DNA of 64,000 nt from DATEHG01 sp035279705 (lineage in GTDB: Bacteria > Gemmatimonadota > Gemmatimonadetes > Gemmatimonadales > GWC2-71-9). The translations under genes and the position numbers were made by a program. The stretch lies in assembly GCA_035279705.1 (NCBI GenBank), contig DATEHG010000069.1, positions 7,515 to 71,514 of the forward strand, in the 5' to 3' direction. Under the pieces are notes generated by a model. It was not told where the DNA came from, ran no database searches, and saw nothing but the letters and a program-made list of their open reading frames with translations. This document shows, in pieces, positions 42,033-50,148 of this stretch; position 1 is the first letter of the stretch; each line of letters opens with the position of its first letter.

Positions 42033-43151
42033 ATGATGGATCATTTCCTCAGCTCCGACGACTACGATGAACAAGCCCACCAGCTCTACAATGAAGGTCG
42101 CTACGACGAAGCCCTCGCTCTCCTGAAGGAGGGCGCCTCCCTCTACCCCAACGCGATCGAAATCCATGTCGGGATGGCGTATGCCTACCTGGCGCGGGAG
42201 GAATTCGCCTGGGCGCTGCGCAGCTTCGACCTCGCGCTGGGTCTGGACGATTGCCACGAGGACGCGCTCGCTGGACAGGGTGAGGTGCTGCTCAAGCTCG
42301 GCCGCCAGGCGCCGGGACTGCAGGCCTTTCAGAAGGTCCTGACGCTCGGCTTCAAGGAGGACGCCGACCTGATGCTCCAGATCGGGCGGGCGCTGTTCCG
42401 GGAGGGCCTGCTGCACCACGCGCAGCGGTTCTTCGAGTATGCCGTGGCGGCGCGCCCCGACTCGCCGGACGCGGCCGCCTGCGTCGGCTACGCCGCGCAC
42501 CGGCTGGGCGATGAGGGCACGGCGCTCTACTGGCTCCGGCGCGCGCTGGAGATCGATACCCAGTACAGCGAAGCCCGGATCTATCTCAGCAACATGCTGT
42601 ACGACCGGGGCGAATCCGAGGCGGCGCTATTCCAGCTCGAGCGGACGGTTCCCGACGACCACTACGACGAGCTGGCGCTCTGGCGCTACATCGAGCTCAA
42701 GAAGTCGCTCTACCGCCTGCGGGACGACGATCCCGAGCTCACCCCCTGGCTGGCCCGACTGGGTGAGGTGGCCGGCGAGCCCGACACCGTGGACATGCTG
42801 CTCGCGGAGGTCGAGTCCCAGCAGCCCGACGGCAGCGTGCGGGACCCGAGACAGCTCGAGCTCTTCGGCACGCTGCTCACCGAACTCCAGGCGATGCAGA
42901 AGCGGCCGAATACCACCGAGCACCACCAGGTCGCGTCGCTCTCGGGCAAGCTGTTCCGGGGGACGTGGGACGAGATTCTCGTGGAGATGAAGGCGGCGGA
43001 CCGGGAATGGTCGGCGGCCTCCATGCAGGAGTACATGCTCGACCTGGCGCGGCGCGGCGCGACCGAAACCGGCGTGGTTATCCCCGTGACGGATGCCGAG
43101 GCCTTCATCCGGGGCAGTGCCGCTGCGGGAGTGGTGCGCATCATCCAGTAG
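42033..43151 (+). CDS. TPR-repeat protein
   Basis: 372 aa without signal peptide. Tandem tetratricopeptide repeats cover about residues 10-215: YNEGRYDEALALLKEGASLYP, AYLAREEFAWALRSFDLALGL, LLKLGRQAPGLQAFQKVL, LFREGLLHHAQRFFEYAV and RLGDEGTALYWLRRALEI. The C-terminal 150 residues are acidic and helical with no recognised domain. A cytosolic scaffold for protein-protein contacts; partner unknown. A strong hairpin follows, so it is probably monocistronic. Confidence 0.85.
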   Translation: MMDHFLSSDDYDEQAHQLYNEGRYDEALALLKEGASLYPNAIEIHVGMAYAYLAREEFAWALRSFDLALGLDDCHEDALAGQGEVLLKLGRQAPGLQAFQKVLTLGFKEDADLMLQIGRALFREGLLHHAQRFFEYAVAARPDSPDAAACVGYAAHRLGDEGTALYWLRRALEIDTQYSEARIYLSNMLYDRGESEAALFQLERTVPDDHYDELALWRYIELKKSLYRLRDDDPELTPWLARLGEVAGEPDTVDMLLAEVESQQPDGSVRDPRQLELFGTLLTELQAMQKRPNTTEHHQVASLSGKLFRGTWDEILVEMKAADREWSAASMQEYMLDLARRGATETGVVIPVTDAEAFIRGSAAAGVVRIIQ

Positions 43152-43172
43152 GCGCGTTGCCGCAGCATTCGC

Positions 43173-43210
43173 GGAGGGCGGGAGGCGGCTCTGGCCGGCT
43201 CCCGCCCTCC
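43173..43210 (+). terminator. Intrinsic terminator after the TPR gene
   Basis: A perfect 12-bp stem (GGAGGGCGGGAG / CTCCCGCCCTCC) with a 14-base loop, 21 bp past the stop, followed by GTTCCCTTTTCC. This is a convincing factor-independent terminator on the plus strand. Confidence 0.8.
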
Positions 43211-43251
43211 GTTCCCTTTTCCGGCCACCCGGTCCGCCTTACGCTTCAGCC

Positions 43252-45876
43252 ATGACTGCCGACAACCGACGGACCTGGACCGCTGGCGTCCACCGCGAAG
43301 TGCTGCCCAACGGCCTGACCCTGCTGATCCAGGAAGACGCCGAAGCGCCGGCCGTGGCGGTCGTGACGCACGTGAAAGCGGGTTTCTTCGATGAGCCTGA
43401 CCGCTGGACGGGGATTTCCCACGTCCTCGAGCACATGTTCTTCAAGGGCACGCCCAGCCGTGGCGTGGGCGCCATCGCCAGGGAAACGAAGGCGGTCGGC
43501 GGCTACCTCAACGCCAGCACCAGCTACGACCAGACCAACTACTACACGGTACTTCCCGCCAGCGGCCTGGCCAGCGCGCTCGATATCCAGGCCGACGCAC
43601 TCCGCAATTCCCTGATCGATGCCGATGAGCTTGCCCGGGAGCTTCAGGTCATCATCCAGGAAGCCAGGCGGAAGCTCGACACTCCGTCCGCCGTGACTCA
43701 CGAGACCCTGCACGAGGTGATGTTCGACCACCACCGGATCCGTCGCTGGCGGATCGGCTACGAGAAAGACCTGGCCCGCCTCACCAGGGACGACCTCTGG
43801 CAATACTACCGATCACGCTATGTGCCGGAGCGGACGGTGGTCGCCATCGTCGGGGCGCTGGAGCCGGCGGCGGCGGCCGCCCTCGCTCGGCAGGCGTACG
43901 GCGGCTGGGCCCCCGCCCCCGGTGCCGTGGATCGTTCGCCCGCGGAACCACCTCGCACCGGGGTGAGGGCGCGCACCCTGCGGGCCGACGTAGCCCAGGC
44001 CGAACTGGTGCTGGGCTGGCGCGGCGTTCCGCCTCTTCACCCGGCCGCGCCGGCGCTGGACATGGCGGCCGCCGTTCTCGCGACCGGCCGCGGCAGCCGT
44101 CTTTACCGCGCCCTGCGCGAACCCGGGCTGGCCACCTACGTCTACGCCCATCACTACAGCCCGACCGAACTCGGCGTGATGAGCCTGGGCGCCGAGCTTG
44201 CCCCCGAGAACACCGATTCCACGCTCGGTCTCATCGCGGAATCGATTACCGCGCTGGCCATGTCGGGCCCGACGCCGGCGGAACTCGAGCGGGCCCGAAC
44301 CCTGGTTCTGGCGCGATGGGTCCGGGGCATCGAAACCACTGATGGAAAGGCGAGTGCGCTGGCGGCGGCGGAAGCGCTCGACGGGATCGAGGCGATGGAT
44401 CGCGAGTACGCCGCCCTCGAGCAAGTCACGGGGGATGAGGTTCGGGAGGCAGTCTCCCGCTATCTGCGGCCGGAGGACGTCTCCGCCGTCCTGACGCTGC
44501 CAGGCGATCGCGGCGTCCCGCTCACGCCGGAGCAGGTCGAACGGGCCTTTGCCGTGACCCGCCTGCAGCCGGCGCCCGACGTTGCGGTCCTGGCTTCGCC
44601 AACGATCCGCCCGATTCGAACTCCGGTCCGGAAGGAGGCCGGTGTCCTGCACGCCAGCCTCCCCGGGGTGGATCTCCTGGTGCGCCGCAAGGCGGGAATA
44701 CCGACCGCGGCAGTGGGGCTGTACCTGCGGCGGACGCGATTCGACCCGCCGGAATCCGCCGGCATCGGGGCTCTGGTTGTCCGGAGTGCGCTGCGCGGTG
44801 TCGCCGGTGGTGATGCGAGTGAACTCGCCTTTGCCGTCGAGCAGCTGGGCGGCACGCTGTTGCCCGGTCTCGCGCTTGATTGGGTTGGATGGTCAACCTC
44901 GGTGCTGGCGCAGCATCTGCCGACGGCCGCGGCGATTCTCGCCCGTCTGCTGACCGAGCCGACGCTCGCCGACGGTTCCGTGGCGGCCGAGCGTGATCTC
45001 CTCGTTGAAGAGACCCGGCAGGCCGCAGACGACATGTTCCGCTACCCGTTCCAGCTCGCCTTCCGCGAGGCGTTCGGTCCCAGGGGATACGGCCTTCCGG
45101 CGCTCGGACTCCCGGATGGGCTCGCCAGCATTGCACCGGATGCCGCTCGCCGCTGGCATCGCGAGGCATTCCTCGGGCAGCGGGCCACCGTCCTCGTCGT
45201 GGGTGAGGTAGACCCGGAGGCGGCAATCGATACTCTGGCCGGAATCTTCGGTGGGATGCCCGCGGCGCCCCCGCACGCCGGAGTGGCGCCAGAAACGTGG
45301 CTGCCCTTGGCGGGCGCGCGGGAGACCCGGCTCCAACGTCAGAAGGCTCAGTCGGCGTTTGCGATGGTGTTTCCGGGCCCGGCCCGCGGCGACGCCGAAT
45401 ACCCCGCCGCCGAGGTCTGGGCCGCCATCGCCAGCGGTCTGGGCGGCCGGCTCTTCGAGTCGCTGCGGGACAAGCGGTCCCTTGCCTACACTGTTATGGC
45501 ACTGTCCTGGGCGCGCGGGCGAGCAGGCTCGCTGGCGACCTACATCGCGACCTCACCCGATCGAGAAGCCGAGGCGCGAGAGGCCATGCTCGTCGAGCTG
45601 GCCCGCTTTGCGTCGGAGCCCCCCGGCGAAACGGAGCTGCACCAGGCGGTGAATTACCTGGCCGGACAGGCTCAGGTCGATCGCCAGAGCAATCCGATGA
45701 TCCTGGCGGAGCTGCTTGAGTCATGGATGATCGGCGGTGGATTGGCGGAGTTCGCCGATCCGGCGGCGCGGTTCCGTGCGGTCACTGCAGATCAGGTGAT
45801 GAGGCTGGCAGCGAGGTGCTTGAACCCCAGCCGCAGGGCCGAGGGGGTCATCGAGGGAAGCGGTGGTGGGAGGTAG
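43252..45876 (+). CDS. Tandem M16 (pitrilysin-family) zinc peptidase
   Basis: 874 aa from ATG 43252; an earlier frame start runs through the terminator. Two M16 halves: the first has the inverted zinc motif HVLEH (H-x2-E-H, about residue 61) with the downstream Glu region ELQVIIQEARRKLD. The second half (about 445-870) has lost the motif (GIGALVVRSALRG), as usual for the inactive partner domain, and keeps QKAQSAFAMVFPGPARGD and GLGGRLFESLRDKRSLAYTV. It has no signal peptide, so a cytosolic oligopeptidase is likely. PqqF belongs to this peptidase family, but nothing here ties this gene to PQQ. Confidence 0.9.
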   Translation: MTADNRRTWTAGVHREVLPNGLTLLIQEDAEAPAVAVVTHVKAGFFDEPDRWTGISHVLEHMFFKGTPSRGVGAIARETKAVGGYLNASTSYDQTNYYTVLPASGLASALDIQADALRNSLIDADELARELQVIIQEARRKLDTPSAVTHETLHEVMFDHHRIRRWRIGYEKDLARLTRDDLWQYYRSRYVPERTVVAIVGALEPAAAAALARQAYGGWAPAPGAVDRSPAEPPRTGVRARTLRADVAQAELVLGWRGVPPLHPAAPALDMAAAVLATGRGSRLYRALREPGLATYVYAHHYSPTELGVMSLGAELAPENTDSTLGLIAESITALAMSGPTPAELERARTLVLARWVRGIETTDGKASALAAAEALDGIEAMDREYAALEQVTGDEVREAVSRYLRPEDVSAVLTLPGDRGVPLTPEQVERAFAVTRLQPAPDVAVLASPTIRPIRTPVRKEAGVLHASLPGVDLLVRRKAGIPTAAVGLYLRRTRFDPPESAGIGALVVRSALRGVAGGDASELAFAVEQLGGTLLPGLALDWVGWSTSVLAQHLPTAAAILARLLTEPTLADGSVAAERDLLVEETRQAADDMFRYPFQLAFREAFGPRGYGLPALGLPDGLASIAPDAARRWHREAFLGQRATVLVVGEVDPEAAIDTLAGIFGGMPAAPPHAGVAPETWLPLAGARETRLQRQKAQSAFAMVFPGPARGDAEYPAAEVWAAIASGLGGRLFESLRDKRSLAYTVMALSWARGRAGSLATYIATSPDREAEAREAMLVELARFASEPPGETELHQAVNYLAGQAQVDRQSNPMILAELLESWMIGGGLAEFADPAARFRAVTADQVMRLAARCLNPSRRAEGVIEGSGGGR

Positions 45877-45881
45877 GACAA

Positions 45882-45938
45882 GGCCTTTGCGAGGGCGCGC
45901 TCACACCAGGCGAATGTGAGCGGCCGCTCGCCAAGGCC
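45882..45938. terminator. Long inverted repeat between convergent genes
   Basis: The arms GGCCTT..GCGAG..CGCTCACA and TGTGAGCG..CTCGC..AAGGCC pair over 24 bases, with two internal mismatch patches, around a 9-base loop. It sits between the M16 gene (plus) and the next gene (minus), so it probably stops transcripts from both sides. No T run is present. Confidence 0.65.
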
Positions 45939-45951
45939 GTGCTGGGCCCGG

Positions 45952-46389
45952 TCAGCTGCTCGCCTTGAGACGTGCCGCCACCCGGTTCCGGAATGATTCC
46001 AGGGTTTGAGCTCCCATCTCGGTGTTCCGTGCCACCCACTCGGCATTGCGCATCGTGCGTGGCGAGGTCGCCTTCCGCAGGGCTTCCAGGTAGGGCTCCA
46101 CTTTGGCAAAGAGCAGCAGGCCCTCGCCGTTGTTCTCGACGAGAAAGTCGCCGTTGATGATACCGTGGCGGGCCATGCTGTAGACCATCTCCCAGTAGCC
46201 CGCCACCTGGCGCCAGGCGGTGTTGAGGGGGTGATCGCCCTTGAGCACGGCCAGCGCCTCTTCGGCCGACCGGGGCCAGAACTCGGCGCCCAGCTTCTTG
46301 CGGGCCTCGCGCATGACGCTCTCGCGGCGCAGGTCGTACAGCTTGATGATCAGATCGGCATCGAGGTGGTCGGGGCTTTCCTTCAGCAT
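45952..46389 (-). CDS. Conserved-looking protein of unknown function
   Basis: 145 aa, soluble and helical, with no signal or membrane span. It begins MLKESPDHLDADLIIKLYDLRRE and has an aromatic core GYWEMVYSMARHGIINGDFLVENNGEGLLLF, with a long C-terminal helix rich in Arg. No catalytic motif is apparent and I do not recognise the family. It is 17 bp downstream of the SpeD-like gene on the same strand, so possibly co-transcribed. Confidence 0.7.
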   Translation of the reverse strand: MLKESPDHLDADLIIKLYDLRRESVMREARKKLGAEFWPRSAEEALAVLKGDHPLNTAWRQVAGYWEMVYSMARHGIINGDFLVENNGEGLLLFAKVEPYLEALRKATSPRTMRNAEWVARNTEMGAQTLESFRNRVAARLKASS

Positions 46390-46406
46390 CGGGTCTCCGT
46401 GGTGGT

Positions 46407-46727
46407 TCAGGGTCGGGCGCCGAGACGGCGGGTCATGACTTCGATGCCGCGCTCGGGTGAGGAATTGCCGGGGAGGAGAATGTCGACCAGGCAGCGACCT
46501 GCGGCCGGGTCGGTGTGCAGCACCAGGTGCCCGCGATGGGCCAGCAGGACGACCGCGGTCCCCATGGGGCCTTCACGGACGATGGGCGTGCCGTATGCCG
46601 CGAGCCCCAGTGCCGCACCCGCCGAGATCACCGCGGCGCTGAGGGCGGCGGTGTCGGTCAATCGGGCGGCGGGCAGGTCGGTCAGTTCGGTGAGAAGGTG
46701 GCCGGGTCCGGAGGGGGTGGAGCTCAT
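46407..46727 (-). CDS. SpeD (AdoMet decarboxylase)-like protein without the pyruvoyl serine motif
   Basis: 106 aa. HLLTELTDLPAARLTD at the start and GTAVVLLAHRGHLVLHTDPAAGRCLVDILLPG in the middle follow the bacterial S-adenosylmethionine decarboxylase proenzyme pattern (GHLLLE..., ...LSESHLSIHTWPE.GYAAVDVFTCG). However, the SES-H cleavage site is replaced by AHRGH, so the serine that becomes the pyruvoyl group is absent. The family resemblance is inferred by eye. If it is correct, the protein is non-decarboxylating, possibly a regulatory or structural paralogue. It lies between two unrelated minus-strand genes. Confidence 0.5.
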   Translation of the reverse strand: MSSTPSGPGHLLTELTDLPAARLTDTAALSAAVISAGAALGLAAYGTPIVREGPMGTAVVLLAHRGHLVLHTDPAAGRCLVDILLPGNSSPERGIEVMTRRLGARP

Positions 46728-46738
46728 CGCACCTGCGG

Positions 46739-47197
46739 TCAGAACATCGACATCGCGAGAAACGAACGGAGGTTGTCATTGGTGGTCCGAAGCCGGGCGG
46801 ACAACAGGCGGACCATGGCCCAGAGCACCTTGTAGCCCAGTTCCCGGTTGAAGTCGAGCAGCATCTCGAAATCGGGACGGGTTATGGTGAGGCACACCGC
46901 CGGATTGTTGACGACCGCGTCGGTGCTGCGCTCGGAGCGGTCGAAGACCGACATCTCGCCGAAGCAGGTCCCCGGCTTGAGCACGGCCAGCGCCTCCTCA
47001 CCTGAACCGGGGATGTTGCGGCTGATGCGCACATCTCCCGAAACGATGATGTAGAAGCGGTTGCCCGGTTCGCCTTCCTTGAAGATCGTCTGCCCGCCCT
47101 TGAACGACTGCTCTTTGCAAATCTCGGCGACCTGGGCAAGTTCCTCGTCGTCGAGATCGGAAAAAATCGCGATGTTCTTGAGGAGAGCGAGATCCAT
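46739..47197 (-). CDS. Cyclic-nucleotide-binding domain protein
   Basis: 152 aa from ATG 47197; the open frame upstream overlaps the divergent gene and is not domain-like. A single cNMP-binding beta-roll: LLKNIAIFSDLDDEELAQVAE, IFKEGEPGNRFYIIVSGDVRIS and the phosphate-binding cassette FGEMSVFDRSERSTDAV with the conserved Glu and Arg. The C-terminus is a helix (RELGYKVLWAMVRLLSARL) with no DNA-binding HTH, unlike CRP. It is probably a cAMP/cGMP sensor acting through another protein. Confidence 0.86.
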   Translation of the reverse strand: MDLALLKNIAIFSDLDDEELAQVAEICKEQSFKGGQTIFKEGEPGNRFYIIVSGDVRISRNIPGSGEEALAVLKPGTCFGEMSVFDRSERSTDAVVNNPAVCLTITRPDFEMLLDFNRELGYKVLWAMVRLLSARLRTTNDNLRSFLAMSMF

Positions 47198-47227
47198 ATC
47201 GGAGCCTCGGCGCGGGCCAGGAGCCTG

Positions 47228-47776
47228 ATGCCCGAAGGTAAGGCTGGCCCGGAACGCGAGCAAGCGCGGCCGGGTTTCTCGGTTGCCGATGCGCTGACCC
47301 TGATCCGCCTTCCGCTGGCCGCCGGGTTCGTGATCTTTCCGGAGACCGAAGTCCGGCTGGTGATCCTGGTGGTGGCCGGAGTCACCGATCTGCTCGACGG
47401 CTTCATCGCGCGGCGATTCGGCGGTTCGCGGCTGGGTGCTTTTCTCGATCCTGTCACTGACAAGCTTTTCATGGCGGCGGCCTTCGGAGTGGTCGCCTTT
47501 TCGGGCCGGCTGGCCTGGTACGAAATCGCCGGCGTACTGGCCCGGGATGCCGTCGCCACAATCGCGTTTGTCGTCACGGCATTCTCGGGGCGGCCGAGCG
47601 CCATCCCCGCCCGTCTCGGCGGCAAGGCCGTTACCGTCTGCCAGATGCTCACCCTGCTCGCCTTTCTGGCGGAATCGCCATTCCTGCGGCAGCTGGCCTG
47701 GGCCACCGGCGCCATCGCCCTCTATGCCATCTGGGATTACAGCCATGCCGCCGCGCGAAGCCGGCGGCCGCTCTAG
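47228..47776 (+). CDS. CDP-alcohol phosphatidyltransferase (PgsA-like)
   Basis: 182 aa. The family signature D-G-x2-A-R-x8-G-x3-D-x3-D is complete in DLLDGFIARRFGGSRLGAFLDPVTDK. About five transmembrane helices. It transfers a phosphatidyl group from CDP-diacylglycerol to an alcohol. Size and sequence around the motif resemble phosphatidylglycerophosphate synthase, but related enzymes (cardiolipin synthase, PssA) are not excluded. AGGAG at 47219-47223 precedes ATG 47228. Only 30 bp separate it from the divergent cNMP-binding gene. Confidence 0.88.
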   Translation: MPEGKAGPEREQARPGFSVADALTLIRLPLAAGFVIFPETEVRLVILVVAGVTDLLDGFIARRFGGSRLGAFLDPVTDKLFMAAAFGVVAFSGRLAWYEIAGVLARDAVATIAFVVTAFSGRPSAIPARLGGKAVTVCQMLTLLAFLAESPFLRQLAWATGAIALYAIWDYSHAAARSRRPL

Positions 47777-47812
47777 TTTCCAGCCAGCCTCTTCCCCTCA
47801 TTGGGGCGTTTG

Positions 47813-48250
47813 ATGAGCGACAACATCCGGCAGGTCAGTCTCTCCTGGCAGGGCGGGCTCCGGTTCCGCGGTGGCAAGCCCGGCGGCCCGACCGTAGACA
47901 CGGACGGAGATGTGGTCACCGCGCCCGGCCCGATGCATCAGCTCCTGGTGGCCGTGGGAAGCTGCAGCGGGTCGGACGTCGTGCTGATTCTCGAGAAGAT
48001 GCGCGTCCAGCTCCGCAAGTTCGAAATGGAGGTCGAGGGGGTGCGTCGGACCGAGGATCCCAAGCGCTATACCTCGATACATCTCCAGTACCGCCTTGCC
48101 GGTGAAGGTCTCGATGAGGCCAAGGCGCGCCGCGCGATCGATCTGTCCATCGAGCGCTACTGCTCGGTCATCCATTCACTCAATCCGGACATCCCGATCA
48201 CCTATGGGCTCGTGATCGAACCTGTCCAGCCGGGAGTGCCGGCGTCCTGA
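47813..48250 (+). CDS. OsmC-family peroxidase-like protein
   Basis: 145 aa from ATG 47813; a TTG four codons earlier is in frame. OsmC/Ohr fold features are MHQLLVAVGSCSGSDVVLILEK with the first cysteine, and IERYCSVIHSLNPDIPITYG with the second cysteine on the central helix. OsmC proteins reduce organic hydroperoxides with these two cysteines; some members have other roles. It follows the phosphatidyltransferase by 36 bp on the same strand. Confidence 0.9.
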   Translation: MSDNIRQVSLSWQGGLRFRGGKPGGPTVDTDGDVVTAPGPMHQLLVAVGSCSGSDVVLILEKMRVQLRKFEMEVEGVRRTEDPKRYTSIHLQYRLAGEGLDEAKARRAIDLSIERYCSVIHSLNPDIPITYGLVIEPVQPGVPAS

Positions 48251-48252
48251 GT

Positions 48253-48714
48253 GTGACCCGGAGACTGGCCGCACTGGCGCTGGTCGCGGCCTGGCCGGCC
48301 CAAGCCCAGACCAGTCCTCCGAGATTCGAGGCCGGGCTCCAGGCGCTGGGGGTGCTGGCGGAGCCGGATTATGGCGGTGCGGGGCCTTGGCTTGCCTGGC
48401 GGCCGGCACCCTCGCTGCGACTGGGCCTGCTGGCTACCGCAGGCGCCTCGGCCGGCAGCACCGCCGGGCGGGTCGAGGGCACCGGTCACCTGCTGCTCGA
48501 ACCAGGGCGGATGACGGGTGCCGGGGTCTATTTCCTGGCGGGCGTGGCGTGGAGGATCACTCACGAGGACCGGGCGTTTCTGCTGGCCGGAATCGGAGTC
48601 GAGTCGGCCCCCGGGCGTCGGAGCGGATGGGTGGTCGAACTGGGGGTGGGAGGCGGCTGGCGGGCGACTGCCGGTTACCGGTGGCGCTGGGGGGGGCGGC
48701 CCCCTTCACGCTAA
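48253..48714 (+). CDS. Small exported beta-barrel-like protein
   Basis: 153 aa from GTG 48253, three bases after the OsmC stop. Signal peptide MTRRLAALALVAAWPAQAQ. The mature part alternates Gly/hydrophobic stretches (AGLQALGVLAEPDYGGAGPWLAW, GVYFLAGVAWRI, FLLAGIGVES, VVELGVGGGWRATAGYRWRWG), as in small outer-membrane barrels, but ends in Ser-Arg rather than an aromatic residue. Family not recognised. A strong terminator follows. Confidence 0.68.
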   Translation: MTRRLAALALVAAWPAQAQTSPPRFEAGLQALGVLAEPDYGGAGPWLAWRPAPSLRLGLLATAGASAGSTAGRVEGTGHLLLEPGRMTGAGVYFLAGVAWRITHEDRAFLLAGIGVESAPGRRSGWVVELGVGGGWRATAGYRWRWGGRPPSR

Positions 48715-48720
48715 ACAGAA

Positions 48721-48742
48721 GGGCCGCCCCGCAGGGCGGCCC
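48721..48742. terminator. Strong GC hairpin between convergent genes
   Basis: GGGCCGCCC-CGCA-GGGCGGCCC: perfect 9-bp stem with a 4-base loop, 7 bp after the plus-strand stop and 26 bp from the minus-strand stop at 48768. It fits a terminator used from one or both sides. Confidence 0.78.
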
Positions 48743-48767
48743 CCATTTCATCCGGTGCCGGTCCGAC

Positions 48768-49040
48768 TCAGTTGACCGATGCGGCAGCGGGAGCGGAATT
48801 GCGCGCCACGACGGGCTGGCAGAATCGCTCACCCAACTGCCTCAACTGCTGGACCTGCTCCTCGGCGAGATCTTCGTACCGCTCGCCGATGTACTGCATG
48901 GTATCGTCAAACCATTCCTTCTGGTGCTCCGGCAAGGCTTCCAGCACCTGGCACCGGAGGATATGGCTGAAAAGTTCGTCTCGGGCCTGATCAAAGCTGC
49001 TGGTGGTAGCGGTTTCTCGACGTGTCTTCTTTTTCGACAT
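48768..49040 (-). CDS. Small helical protein of unknown function
   Basis: 90 aa from ATG 49040. The start is Lys/Arg/Thr-rich (MSKKKTRRE), followed by amphipathic helices FDQARDELFSHILRCQVL, HQKEWFDDTMQYIGERY and EEQVQQLRQLGERF, and an Ala/Ser tail. No membrane segment or motif. The charged, all-helical character suggests a protein-binding role. It is divergent from the coiled-coil gene at 49183 across a 142-bp A/T-richer spacer. The family is not known to me. Confidence 0.7.
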   Translation of the reverse strand: MSKKKTRRETATTSSFDQARDELFSHILRCQVLEALPEHQKEWFDDTMQYIGERYEDLAEEQVQQLRQLGERFCQPVVARNSAPAAASVN

Positions 49041-49182
49041 TCTGGGTGCCCCCTTCTGGGCCGTTGATTGCACAAATATAGCTGACTTGCACCATTCGTT
49101 GCAAACCCGGTCCCCGCCGTATCCTCCCTCCATTACATTTGCCCTCCGGAGTGCCGGGGCTCGAACCCGGTCAGGAGGCGCC

Positions 49183-49488
49183 ATGAGCGATCACGATGAA
49201 GTCTATGGGCAGCGACGGCTCGAAAAGCTGCAGGAGATGCTGCGGTCACTGGCCGAGCGGATCCGCGAGCTGGACGGGCAGGACGCGCTGCTGAGCAATG
49301 TGCCGGAGCTGCAACGGCGGCTGGGTGACCTCCGTTCGGAGCTCTTTCACTACGAAGTGCGGGCGACCTACGACACCCCGGAGGTCGCCGCTCACCGCCG
49401 GCTGATTGAAGAGGCGGAACAGAGCGATCCCTTCCTTTACGATGACCCCGAGGACGATCAGCCATGGCGGAGCAGACCGGCGGACTGA
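49183..49488 (+). CDS. Small acidic coiled-coil protein
   Basis: 101 aa from ATG 49183, with an AGGAGG ribosome-binding site eight bases upstream. Heptad-like helices RRLEKLQEMLRSLAERIRELDGQ and VPELQRRLGDLRSELFHYEVR, then an acidic tail DPFLYDDPEDDQPW. No enzyme motif or signal peptide. Its last 25 bases overlap the DsbA-like gene in another frame, so the two are coupled. Function unknown. Confidence 0.74.
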   Translation: MSDHDEVYGQRRLEKLQEMLRSLAERIRELDGQDALLSNVPELQRRLGDLRSELFHYEVRATYDTPEVAAHRRLIEEAEQSDPFLYDDPEDDQPWRSRPAD

Positions 49489-50147
49489 AGCCTTTCTACA
49501 CCCTGATTGCCGTGGTGGCCGTACTCGGCGTCGGGGTCCTCGGATGGCTGATGAGCCAGCAGAAGCACGTGAGCCTGCCGGTGGACGTCACCGTGCAGGT
49601 GGCCGACACCGCCGGTTTCCGCGGCTATCTCCTCGGCTCCGATTCCGCCAAGGTCGAGATCACGGAATACGCCGACTATCAGTGCTCCCACTGCGGCCAG
49701 TTTGCCGTGGTGCAGTTTCCCGATGTGCGCGCCCGGCTGATTGCCACCGGCAAGCTCCGGTGGCGGTTCCGTGATTACCCCCTGAATGGTCACCCGCTGT
49801 CGCGGCTGGCCGCGCACTCGGCGGCCTGCGCCAATGACCAGGGCAAGTTCTGGGAGCAGAACGCCGCCATCTTCGACGGCCAGGGGAACTGGGCCGTGCA
49901 GTCGAGCGGCGCCGACGACGTCTTCCGCGACTACGCCAAGGCCAACGGTCTCGACCTCAAGGCCTACGACGCCTGCATGACCTCCGCCAAGTACGCGGGC
50001 CGGATCCAGGCCGACTACGAATCGGGGAACCGGCTGGGCGTCAATGCCACGCCGACCTTCCTGATCGCCGGGCGGTTGTATCCCGGCGGCCTCGCCGCCG
50101 ACGATATCAAGCACATGGTCGACTCTCTCTCCGCCGTCGCCCACTGA
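49464..50147 (+). CDS. Membrane-anchored DsbA-like thioredoxin-fold protein
   Basis: 227 aa. One N-terminal membrane anchor (FYTLIAVVAVLGVGVLGWLM), then a Thioredoxin_4 domain with active site CSHC (YADYQCSHCGQFAVVQFPDV) and the cis-Pro loop NATPTFLI. It introduces or shuffles disulfides in exported proteins. The next gene encodes VKOR, which would re-oxidise the CSHC site, a common arrangement replacing DsbA/DsbB. The gap to VKOR is one base. Confidence 0.9.
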   Translation: MAEQTGGLKPFYTLIAVVAVLGVGVLGWLMSQQKHVSLPVDVTVQVADTAGFRGYLLGSDSAKVEITEYADYQCSHCGQFAVVQFPDVRARLIATGKLRWRFRDYPLNGHPLSRLAAHSAACANDQGKFWEQNAAIFDGQGNWAVQSSGADDVFRDYAKANGLDLKAYDACMTSAKYAGRIQADYESGNRLGVNATPTFLIAGRLYPGGLAADDIKHMVDSLSAVAH

Positions 50148-50148
50148 C

